Origin: an archaeon
GTDB taxonomy: Archaea > Iainarchaeota > Iainarchaeia > Iainarchaeales > Iainarchaeaceae
Length of the DNA: 19,923 nt
Reading direction: 5' to 3'
NCBI GenBank assembly: GCA_024653865.1
Contig: JANLHD010000112.1
Coordinates: 1-19,923 of the forward strand
Shown one piece after another: positions 6,311 through 11,587 of this stretch. Under the pieces are notes generated by a model, which was not told where the DNA came from, ran no database searches, and worked only from the letters and a program-made list of their open reading frames with translations. A program made the position numbers and the translations under genes. Every line of letters starts with the position of its first letter. Positions within the stretch are counted from its first letter, which is position 1.

Positions 6311-6409
6311 ATGGAAAACGAACCCAGAAAAACATTAAAGGAAGAAATTGCGGAAAACCAGAAAAGATACGACGCAATAAAAAAATTCAACCTGAACTCG
6401 GCGAAATAA
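6311..6409 (+). CDS. Candidate 32-aa charged helical protein
   Basis: The ATG at 6311 opens a 32-residue frame rich in Glu/Lys, with the pattern LKEEIAENQKRYDAIKKFNL expected to form one amphipathic helix. GAGGTG (6297-6302) lies 8 nt before the ATG, and a hairpin plus T8 tract follows the stop, so start and end signals are both present. No homologous family recognised. It could be a small regulatory or antitoxin-like peptide, but nothing shows that directly. Confidence 0.45.
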   Translation: MENEPRKTLKEEIAENQKRYDAIKKFNLNSAK

Positions 6410-6439
6410 AAATTCGCCAAATAAAACCCGATTTTTTTT
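6400..6439 (+). terminator. Hairpin plus T8 terminator
   Basis: GGCGAA (6400-6405) pairs with TTCGCC (6413-6418), and T8 follows at 6432-6439. It spans the stop codon of the 32-aa frame. Confidence 0.5.
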
Positions 6440-6507
6440 GCGCTAATGCAAAAGGCAATTCTTTTGCTTTAGCCAAATTCCTTTTTTTTAAAAAAAAGAA
6501 AAGTCCG

Positions 6508-6562
6508 GATTTTTGTTTTTTAGCGCAATTTTTTGCTTCTCTATGAAAAACAAAAAAGTGCC
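6508..6562. repeat. Degenerate copy of the 55-bp repeat unit
   Basis: This unit (core TTTTTGTTTTTTAGCGCA ... AAAAACAAAAAAGTGCC) is a diverged copy of the unit directly following it (6563-6617). A partial unit with GTTTCACTCAGAAAA also precedes the second repeat near 7155-7188. The units form an imperfect tandem family, each centred on a foldable palindrome. Confidence 0.6.
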
Positions 6563-6625
6563 AACTTTTGTTTTTTAGCGCAGGTTTTTGTTTCACTAAG
6601 AGAAACAAAAAAGTGCCCCCACTGG
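6547..6625. repeat. 79-bp direct repeat, copy A (detached tRNA-Glu 3' end)
   Basis: It is identical base for base to 7173-7251. Its last 12 bases equal the 3' end of the tRNA-Glu gene, here without the rest of the tRNA. An internal perfect inverted repeat, TTTTTGTTTC (6585-6594) with GAAACAAAAA (6602-6611), surrounds a 7-nt loop. Confidence 0.85.
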
Positions 6626-6641
6626 AATCCTCTTGAAAGTT

Positions 6642-6764
6642 TTAGAGTTTTCCGATAGCTTCGAGCAATTTTTCATGCCCTTTTATTAACTTGTTGAACT
6701 CCGCTAGCTCTTCAGAAACTATCTTTCTTTTTAGCCTATCTTTTGAATTGCCTGATTTTTCCAT
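6642..6764 (-). CDS. 40-aa protein overlapping the Doc toxin gene, candidate antitoxin
   Basis: ATG at 6764 lies inside the 3' end of the Doc gene (29-nt overlap, different frame), and the frame ends at 6642, 16 bp before direct repeat A. The product is charged and helical throughout (SKDRLKRKIVSEELAEFNKL, then IKGHEKLLEAIGKL), with heptad-like leucines. In the classical phd-doc pair the antitoxin gene comes first and is about 73 aa; here the only partner follows the toxin and is about half that size. Overlap and co-transcription argue for a functional pair. I do not recognise a DNA-binding domain. The antitoxin role is inferred from context only. Confidence 0.6.
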   Translation of the reverse strand: MEKSGNSKDRLKRKIVSEELAEFNKLIKGHEKLLEAIGKL

Positions 6765-7125
6765 TTTTCAGCCACTCCTTGATTTCATTGTCCGAATAAT
6801 AATTCTCCCTTATACCCCGCAGAACAACTGCATTCAAAGGGTCGTCCGTAACACTTAATTTGGTGTTGTTCTCCTTTAAAAATAATTTCATTGAAAGAAA
6901 GGCAGTTCTCCTGTTTCCGCTGGCAAAAGCGTGGGCAACAACCAAGCCTTTCAATAGTATGACCGCCTTATCATAAACAGCCCCTTCAAAATTTTTGCAC
7001 TCATTAATTACAGCAAGAATTTTGGAAGAACTCAAAACCTTTGCAGCATCTTTATTCTTTACTTTAATAAGGTTTAACGCCAAGACATTCAATTCAACTA
7101 TTTTGTCAAAAGAAGGGTATTTCAT
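6736..7125 (-). CDS. doc: Doc/Fic-family toxin (129 aa)
   Basis: Doc proteins are small Fic-fold enzymes that phosphorylate EF-Tu (EF1A in archaea) and stop translation. Length and the central motif HAFASGNRRTA (about residues 65-75) fit the H-x-F-x-x-G-N-(K/R)-R pattern. In P1 Doc the fifth motif residue is Asp, which helps place the nucleotide and metal; here it is Ser, so activity may be altered. The N-terminal helices (FDKIVELNVLALNLI) and the C-terminal NYYSDNEIKEWL match the family. The ATG at 7125 lies about 26 bp after a TATA core (7147-7156), so it is leaderless. It overlaps the candidate antitoxin downstream. Base composition is more AT-rich than the flanking core genes, consistent with transfer. 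Confidence 0.88.
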   Translation of the reverse strand: MKYPSFDKIVELNVLALNLIKVKNKDAAKVLSSSKILAVINECKNFEGAVYDKAVILLKGLVVAHAFASGNRRTAFLSMKLFLKENNTKLSVTDDPLNAVVLRGIRENYYSDNEIKEWLKNGKIRQFKR

Positions 7126-7146
7126 ACTATAAACACCCGGATGGTG

Positions 7147-7156
7147 AATATTAAAG
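7147..7156 (-). promoter_or_regulatory. TATA box of the toxin cassette
   Basis: The minus strand reads CTTTAATATT, centred about 26 bp before ATG 7125. Confidence 0.5.
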
Positions 7157-7172
7157 TTTCACTCAGAAAAAG

Positions 7173-7251
7173 AAAACAAAAAAGTGCCAACTTTTGTTTT
7201 TTAGCGCAGGTTTTTGTTTCACTAAGAGAAACAAAAAAGTGCCCCCACTGG
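7173..7251. repeat. 79-bp direct repeat, copy B (joined to intact tRNA-Glu)
   Basis: It is identical to 6547-6625. Bases 7240-7251 are the last 12 of tRNA-Glu; the rest is tRNA 3' flank. On the minus strand it supplies a T6 run (7237-7232) right behind the tRNA, a likely tRNA terminator. Confidence 0.85.
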
Positions 7252-7314
7252 GATTTGAACCCAAGTTCTCGGCTTGAAAGGCCGATGTCCTTAACCGGGC
7301 TAGACGATAGGGGC
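7240..7314 (-). tRNA. tRNA-Glu (anticodon UUC)
   Basis: The minus strand folds into a full cloverleaf: acceptor GCCCCTA with TGGGGGC (one G-U pair), D-arm GTC...GAC, anticodon stem TCGGC/GCCGA with loop CTTTCAA (anticodon TTC), T-arm TTGGG/CCCAG with loop TTCAAAT, and discriminator A at 7240. CCA is not encoded; C-T-T follows. No intron. Its 3' end is shared with direct repeat B. The upstream promoter is not clear: a TTATAAAA at 7328-7335 is slightly close for its TSS. Confidence 0.95.
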
Positions 7315-7380
7315 AAAGGTTGATTTTATAATAGTTTCACTAAATTGATTAGTTAACTACGATAGAAATCGCGGTAAAAT

Positions 7381-7390
7381 TGTTTATAAA
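7381..7390 (+). promoter_or_regulatory. TATA-like box before eL40
   Basis: TGTTTATAAA lies about 28 bp before ATG 7414. A start at the ATG would make the GGTGA at 7401-7405 unused, so the promoter position is uncertain. Confidence 0.35.
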
Positions 7391-7413
7391 GTTATCCAAA
7401 GGTGAATCAAAAA

Positions 7414-7581
7414 ATGGCTCTCTCACAAGTGGCGGCAAAAAGGCTCTTCCAAGACGTGTGGATTTGCATGAGATGCAACGCCAAGAACACGGGGCAGAAG
7501 GGCAAAAAACCCGCAAAATGCAGGAAATGCAACTCAACCCGCCTAAGGGGAAAGAAGAAAGGGAAGAAAAAAGCAGGATAA
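7414..7581 (+). CDS. rpl40e: Ribosomal protein eL40 (55 aa, zinc ribbon)
   Basis: This small large-subunit protein has a four-cysteine zinc ribbon: WICMRCNAKN (Cys 18 and 21) and AKCRKCNSTRLRGKK (Cys 36 and 39). The spacing and sequence match archaeal eL40. Both ends are basic, and the C-terminus is a Lys/Gly-rich tail (GKKKGKKKAG). ATG 7414 has GGTGA 8 nt upstream. An overlapping 69-aa frame in another phase is only its shadow. It stands alone between tRNA-Glu and an orphan gene. Confidence 0.93.
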   Translation: MALSQVAAKRLFQDVWICMRCNAKNTGQKGKKPAKCRKCNSTRLRGKKKGKKKAG

Positions 7582-7603
7582 ACAAGTAAAACAAAAAACG
7601 TTG

Positions 7604-7615
7604 CTTTTTATACTA
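7604..7615 (+). promoter_or_regulatory. TATA box of the orphan gene at 7637
   Basis: CTTTTTATACTA is centred about 28 bp before ATG 7637, 23 bp after the eL40 stop. Confidence 0.45.
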
Positions 7616-7636
7616 AAAAAGCGTTTTATTTTTGAT

Positions 7637-8038
7637 ATGCCAGGAAAAAAAGCAATACAGAATCCGAAAAAACATTTTGTTATAACTCCTGTTAACACAG
7701 ATCGCAGAATAGAAGGGAAAGGGAGTTATGGAAAGCGTGGCGAGGCTATGGTTGCTGGTTTTGAAAATTTAGATAATCCAAGAGAAATAGGTAAAGTCCC
7801 GATTAAAACTGGAAGAAGAAGTGGCCCACAAATGAGCATACCGCTCCCAAGAAAGGTAGAATCAAGAAGCAGCAAGGGAAAATATGTAATTGCCAGAAAA
7901 GATGACCCAAAATGGGCACTACAAACTACCAGAAGAAACCCATTCAACACAACTGATCGAAGAAATGAGCACGGTAAAAGAGATTCTATAAATGCAGTGT
8001 TGAGACGAAACCCGAAAAAAATAGTACCCCGCAAATAA
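7637..8038 (+). CDS. Hypothetical basic protein (133 aa)
   Basis: Not recognised. ATG 7637 (MPGKKAIQNPKKHF) is preferred over an in-frame ATG at 7601 because the upstream part overlaps the TATA box. The product is very rich in Arg, Lys, Asn and Pro and has little hydrophobic core (DNPREIGKVPIKTGRR, ATTRR-like and NPKKIVPRK segments). It probably lacks a compact fold or binds RNA or ribosomes. Codon use is more AT-rich than in the metabolic genes of this window, and it sits close to the tRNA-associated accessory spot, so recent arrival is possible. Its neighbour eL40 does not by itself prove a ribosomal role. Confidence 0.6.
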   Translation: MPGKKAIQNPKKHFVITPVNTDRRIEGKGSYGKRGEAMVAGFENLDNPREIGKVPIKTGRRSGPQMSIPLPRKVESRSSKGKYVIARKDDPKWALQTTRRNPFNTTDRRNEHGKRDSINAVLRRNPKKIVPRK

Positions 8039-8122
8039 ATGAAAAAAAATAAATTTTAACTCGCCATTTCTGCTTCTTAATTAAATGCGTGAATTAACAA
8101 GAAATAAGGCAGATGCTCTGCC

Positions 8123-8344
8123 CTACCTCCTGTTGCTGGCAATCAGCGAGGCTGCGCTTAGTATTGCCGCGCTCAAAACCGCGGTCTCCGAGGAAACCTG
8201 CGAAAAACCAACCAGGTTGGTTGCAGCCTTTATTATGAAAAGGCTCACGGCAAAGTAAACCACTCCGAGCACAATGAGTATCACCGAAGACACGACTGTC
8301 ACGGTCACCATTGTGCCAAGCTCAAACGCCTCCCCTAAAACCAT
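8123..8344 (-). CDS. Small membrane protein (73 aa)
   Basis: Not recognised. The ATG at 8344 is supported by GGAGGTG (8353-8359) 8 nt upstream, which rules against a GTG at 8353 overlapping that motif. After about 12 residues comes a long hydrophobic helix (VVSSVILIVLGVVYFAVSLF), then a polar linker (GFSQVSSE) and a second, Ala/Ser-rich, weaker hydrophobic stretch (LSAAILSAASLIAS) ending in NRR. It may have one or two membrane passes. It is divergent from the UbiA operon, 52 bp away. The 84 bp behind it (8039-8122) hold no gene I can see. Confidence 0.65.
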   Translation of the reverse strand: MVLGEAFELGTMVTVTVVSSVILIVLGVVYFAVSLFIIKAATNLVGFSQVSSETAVLSAAILSAASLIASNRR

Positions 8345-8364
8345 TGAACACACACCTCCGATAC

Positions 8365-8376
8365 GGTTAATTAATG
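8365..8376 (+). promoter_or_regulatory. TATA box of the UbiA operon
   Basis: GGTTAATTAATG is centred about 26 bp before ATG 8397, which predicts a leaderless first gene. Confidence 0.45.
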
Positions 8377-8396
8377 TTTAATTACTCAAGTAAATA

Positions 8397-9200
8397 ATGG
8401 ACGCAAATAAATATGTTTCCCTTTTGAGGCCCCTGAACTGCTTTATTTCATCATTCGGCGTCTTCGTCGGCTTTGCTGTTGCAACAGGAGGGCAAGTGCC
8501 AAACGCCATGCTATTGTTTGCAATGGCAAGCGCCTTTCTCATTACGGGCGCGGGAAACGCGGTGAATGATTACTACGATTCGGAAATCGACGCACGGCTC
8601 GGCAAGGCAAGGGCGAACCCTGCTAAAAATATCCTCATCTATTCCCTGGCGCTCTTTGCAATCGGAATAATACTCGCATCGCCCATAAACACGCAGGCGC
8701 TCGCAATTGCAATCGCGGTTTCAATGTTGCTTTTCGCATACTCCGCGTGGATGCAAAACTACAAATTTTTGGGAAATTGGGTGGTTGCACTCGGAACCGC
8801 CATGACACTATTCTTCGGCGCATCAATTTCGGGAAATTACGGCCCGATAATTTTGCCCGCGGGTTCTGCCCTGTTCGCGAACGCTGCGCGCGAAATAATA
8901 AAGGACAAGGAGGACGTGGCAGGCGATAGGGGGATCAAAAAAACCCTGCCCATGATGGTCGGAAAAGGCGTTCTCATAATAGTTCCGGCATTGTATTTGG
9001 CGGCAATCGCACTCGCAATCGCCGCGTGGGCACTTGGGATAATGAAAGGCCCCTACTACATCGCCCTGGTTCTTGGCGCAGGGTTTTTGTTTTACCGCTC
9101 GTGGAAACTGCTTGAAGAGGAAAAGGCGCACGAGGCGCAAGAGCACAGCAAGTACGGGATGATTCTGGCTCTGCTCGCATTTCTCGGGGGGATTTTGTGA
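8397..9200 (+). CDS. ubiA: UbiA-family prenyltransferase, probable digeranylgeranylglyceryl-phosphate synthase (267 aa)
   Basis: In archaea this family adds the second geranylgeranyl chain to geranylgeranylglyceryl phosphate, making the diether lipid core in the membrane. The first Asp-rich motif is NDYYDSEID (57-65) and the second is REIIKDKEDVAGD (Asp 170, 173, 177). About eight hydrophobic helices lie around them. The loop after motif 1, usually of NRPxRPxPSG type in this enzyme, is replaced by the unlike segment ARLGKARANPAK, and the protein is slightly short. The catalytic Asp residues remain, so an active enzyme is likely, but substrate choice is less certain. It is the first gene of an operon and overlaps the regulator by GTGA. 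Confidence 0.85.
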   Translation: MDANKYVSLLRPLNCFISSFGVFVGFAVATGGQVPNAMLLFAMASAFLITGAGNAVNDYYDSEIDARLGKARANPAKNILIYSLALFAIGIILASPINTQALAIAIAVSMLLFAYSAWMQNYKFLGNWVVALGTAMTLFFGASISGNYGPIILPAGSALFANAAREIIKDKEDVAGDRGIKKTLPMMVGKGVLIIVPALYLAAIALAIAAWALGIMKGPYYIALVLGAGFLFYRSWKLLEEEKAHEAQEHSKYGMILALLAFLGGIL

Positions 9201-10111
9201 CAAGGCAGGAAACGCTCGTGAGGGCAATGGAATCGCTGAAGGCGCACAGCTTCCACGTGGCGACATTTTTCGGCTCCAACACCTGCTTTGACATAATCGC
9301 GCGCGGCCCTAGGGAAACCCTTGTCGTAAAAATTTACGAGAACGTGGATTCGATTCGCAAAGAGCAGGGTGAAGAGCTAAAAAAACTTGGAAGCGTACTC
9401 GGCGCAAAAAGCATCATAATAGGCGAGCGCACAAAGGTGTTCACGCTCGAGGACGGCACGGTCTACACAAGGTACGGCGTTGACACCCTAAACCCAAACA
9501 CATTCGATGCGATACTTGAGGATAATGCGCCGCAAAAAAAATATTTCAAGGGAAAAAACACCGTGGGCCTTGACTTTGAAATGCTGAAAAGCAAACGAGA
9601 GGAACTCAACATGAGCATGCAGGAACTTGCGGAAAAAATAGGCGTCGCCACGGATACATTGCAAAGATTCGAAAAGGGCGCCTCAACCTCCATTGAGACA
9701 GCAAAAAAAATAGAGTCCGTCCTCGATGAAAAACTTGTGAAAGGGGTTGATGTTTTGCACCCAAAAATCGGCGAAATGAGCGTTGACGACGAACCCACGG
9801 GGGAAGTGTTCGAAAAGATGCACGATTTGGGCCTTAGGATGGCGTTCTTCAGGCACTCGCCCTTCAAGGCATTTGGCACATCAGAACCAATATTCATCAG
9901 CACTGCAAAAGGCGCAATTGACATTCCAAGAAAGGCGCTCGAACTGCGCAAGGCAAGCGCCATAATGGATTCAGATTCAATAATTGTGACAAAAGAATAC
10001 AAATACAAAAGCGCGGGCGGAGTTCCGATAATTGAGGAGGACGAACTTGGGACCTTGAGCAAAATAAGGGATTTGCGCAAGCTCATAAAAGAGAGGGAAG
10101 AGGATGAATGA
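9197..10111 (+). CDS. Archaeal XRE-type HTH transcriptional regulator (304 aa)
   Basis: It matches the architecture of the archaeal 'putative HTH-type transcriptional regulatory protein' family of about 300-320 aa. An N-terminal alpha/beta domain (about 1-115, with LVVKIYENVDSI and SIIIGERT resembling a restriction-endonuclease-like fold) is followed by a Cro/XRE helix-turn-helix (about 127-180: REELNMSMQELAEKIGVATD, QRFEKG) and a C-terminal domain with a second basic/acidic end. The start is GTG at 9197 in a GTGA overlap with the UbiA stop, preceded by GGGGGGA, so translation is coupled. The target genes are unknown. Co-transcription with lipid synthesis and protein repair genes may be housekeeping arrangement only. 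Confidence 0.85.
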   Translation: MTRQETLVRAMESLKAHSFHVATFFGSNTCFDIIARGPRETLVVKIYENVDSIRKEQGEELKKLGSVLGAKSIIIGERTKVFTLEDGTVYTRYGVDTLNPNTFDAILEDNAPQKKYFKGKNTVGLDFEMLKSKREELNMSMQELAEKIGVATDTLQRFEKGASTSIETAKKIESVLDEKLVKGVDVLHPKIGEMSVDDEPTGEVFEKMHDLGLRMAFFRHSPFKAFGTSEPIFISTAKGAIDIPRKALELRKASAIMDSDSIIVTKEYKYKSAGGVPIIEEDELGTLSKIRDLRKLIKEREEDE

Positions 10112-10763
10112 GGAACGCTCGAGAAAAGAGCGCGAAAAACTCGTCCATTACATCTCGGGGTTTGCGGCATCAAAACAGGAAATAAAAAACGCATTTTTAT
10201 CGGTTCGCCGCGAAAACTTCATGGAGGGGGCACCGCAAGAGGCGATTTACGGAGACCACGCATTCCCCATAGGGGAGGGGCAAACCATTTCACAGCCATC
10301 AACCATTGCGGCGATGCTAGAACTTCTGGGGGCAGAAGAGGGAATGGAAGTGCTTGAGGTTGGAAGCGGCTCGGGGTATGTGCTCGCATTGCTCTCAAAA
10401 ATAGTCGGGGAAAAAGGAAAGGTGCATGGAATCGAGATTTCCGAAAGCCTCGCGCAGAAATGCAAAAAGAACCTCGAAAAGGAAGGGGTGAAAAACGCCG
10501 AAGTGATTAAGGGTGATGGCTCCATGGGCTGGCCGAAAAAAATGGAATTTGACCGCGTGCTCTTTTCATGCGCATGCCCATACATCCCCAAAACCGTTTT
10601 CGACCAACTAAAGGAGGGCGGAAGAATAGTCGCCCCCGTTGGGGACGAGCACGCCCAGGTGCTTGAAATAATGGAAAAGCAAAAAGGCAGGCCCTTCAAG
10701 AAAAGCCACGAGGGCGGAATATTTGTGTTCGTGCCGCTCAAGGGCGAACACGGGTTCAAGTAA
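10104..10763 (+). CDS. pcm: Protein-L-isoaspartate O-methyltransferase (219 aa)
   Basis: This cytoplasmic repair enzyme methylates isoaspartyl residues of aged proteins using S-adenosylmethionine. The family features are in order: an N-terminal helical part, YGDHAFPIGEGQTISQP (about 49-65, the substrate-binding signature), SAM motif I VLEVGSGSGY (83-92), acidic HGIEIS, and FDQLKEGGRIVAPVG (motif III). The post-II motif reads FSCACPYIPK where TxAxPxIP is usual, so two Cys replace small residues. It starts at ATG 10104, overlapping the regulator stop by 8 nt. Length is normal. Its 3' end is only 2 bp from the convergent thiQ. Confidence 0.94.
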   Translation: MNEERSRKEREKLVHYISGFAASKQEIKNAFLSVRRENFMEGAPQEAIYGDHAFPIGEGQTISQPSTIAAMLELLGAEEGMEVLEVGSGSGYVLALLSKIVGEKGKVHGIEISESLAQKCKKNLEKEGVKNAEVIKGDGSMGWPKKMEFDRVLFSCACPYIPKTVFDQLKEGGRIVAPVGDEHAQVLEIMEKQKGRPFKKSHEGGIFVFVPLKGEHGFK

Positions 10764-10765
10764 AT

Positions 10766-11587
10766 TCACAAAAATTTTGTGTTCGTTTTTTTCACGGCAA
10801 AAAAAGCCCTCTTGGAACCTTTTGGCGATTTCACCTCGAATTTGCCCTCAAAAACACCAGAACCTGTCTTTTTTGCCTCCGAAACATGGTAGTCGGAAAC
10901 AAATGATTTCACAAAACCGGTTTTTGGCGAAAGGAAAATTTCCTGGGCGGTTCCGGATTGCTCAATTGCGCCATTGTCCATCACAATTATTTGGTCGCTC
11001 AAAAAAAATGCCTCGTCCAAATCATGCGTCACGAGCACCATTGTAAGGCCGGTTGTTGCCCGAAGCTCCTTTAAAAAAACCTTCATTTTTTCCTTGAGCT
11101 GCGCGTCCAAACCGTTCATTGGCTCATCCAAAAGCAAAAGGTTAGGCTCGAACGCGATTGCACGCGCAATCGCAACCCTCTTCTTCTCCCCGCCGCTCAA
11201 AGAATTTACGTCGCGCCTTTCAAATCCGAAAAGGTGAACGATTTTGAGCGCGGCAAGGGATCTTGCTTCAATGTTTTTCATTTTCTTCATTTTGGGGCCG
11301 AATGCGACATTCTCAAAAACATTCAAATGGGAAAACAACGCGTCCCCCTGGAACACCAAGCCGACGTTGCGCCCCTCCGCTGGCAGCGAAGACACGTCCT
11401 TTTTTCCGAACCAAATCGTTCCGCGCGCACTTGGCTCGAGGCCCGCGATTATGCGCAAAAGCGTGCTCTTGCCACAGCCGCTTGGCCCCACAATCGAAGT
11501 GAAGCTTCCGGAAGGAAGTGATGCGGAAAAATCCCTTATTTTCCAATCGCCGAATTCAATTCCGAGTTTTTCAAGCCTAACTTCCAT
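10766..11587 (-). CDS. thiQ: Thiamine ABC transporter ATP-binding protein (273 aa)
   Basis: This is the ATPase that powers thiamine import. It has Walker A GPSGCGKSTLL (34-44), Q-loop VFQGD (Q80), signature LSGGEKKRVAIARA (130-143), Walker B LLLLDEP (150-156) and the switch His in VTHDLDEA (188). All catalytic residues are intact. It is about 40 residues longer than bacterial ThiQ; the tail after YHVSEAKKTGSGVF is a small beta-rich, basic extension. The ATG follows the thiP stop with no gap (TGAATG), so the two are coupled. Substrate is assigned from the operon: TPK and a TbpA-like binding protein are upstream. Confidence 0.92.
   Translation of the reverse strand: MEVRLEKLGIEFGDWKIRDFSASLPSGSFTSIVGPSGCGKSTLLRIIAGLEPSARGTIWFGKKDVSSLPAEGRNVGLVFQGDALFSHLNVFENVAFGPKMKKMKNIEARSLAALKIVHLFGFERRDVNSLSGGEKKRVAIARAIAFEPNLLLLDEPMNGLDAQLKEKMKVFLKELRATTGLTMVLVTHDLDEAFFLSDQIIVMDNGAIEQSGTAQEIFLSPKTGFVKSFVSDYHVSEAKKTGSGVFEGKFEVKSPKGSKRAFFAVKKTNTKFL
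10767..10791. terminator. Inverted repeat with T7, inside the end of thiQ
   Basis: CACAAAA-A-TTTTGTG (10767-10781) is a perfect inverted repeat, and on the plus strand TTCG then T7 (10785-10791) follows. It can end the pcm transcript although it lies within the last codons of thiQ. Confidence 0.45.

Larger units (their letters stand above)
6547..7251. mobile_element. Candidate toxin-antitoxin cassette between att-like direct repeats at tRNA-Glu
   Basis: Two perfect 79-bp direct repeats enclose 547 bp (6626-7172) that hold exactly one transcription unit: promoter, Doc-like toxin and a small overlapping gene. One repeat is continuous with the intact tRNA-Glu gene and the other carries a detached copy of its last 12 bases. 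That is the footprint left by site-specific integration into a tRNA 3' end. There is no integrase or transposase inside, so it would be a non-autonomous element or a remnant. A segmental duplication that copied the tRNA end is the main alternative. Confidence 0.5.

Noticed and set aside
6387..6608. 73-aa minus-strand frame rich in Lys/Phe, and a similar frame at 7122-7316
   Set aside because: They run through the AT-rich repeat units and, for the second, through the tRNA-Glu gene. Similarity between them comes from the DNA repeat, not from a protein.
6508..7251. CRISPR array
   Set aside because: The repeats are diverged, nearly contiguous and have no regular unique spacers; no cas genes are in the window.
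6547..7251. Insertion sequence with transposase
   Set aside because: No transposase-like frame lies inside and the flanking repeats are direct, not inverted.
7349..7594. 81-aa minus-strand frame and 69-aa plus-strand frame over eL40
   Set aside because: Both are shadows of eL40, whose zinc-ribbon Cys pattern and ribosome site fix the real frame.
8823..9266. 147-aa and 106-aa minus-strand frames opposite ubiA and the regulator
   Set aside because: Composition is that of antisense reading; no start signals, and both strands cannot be coding over well-recognised families.
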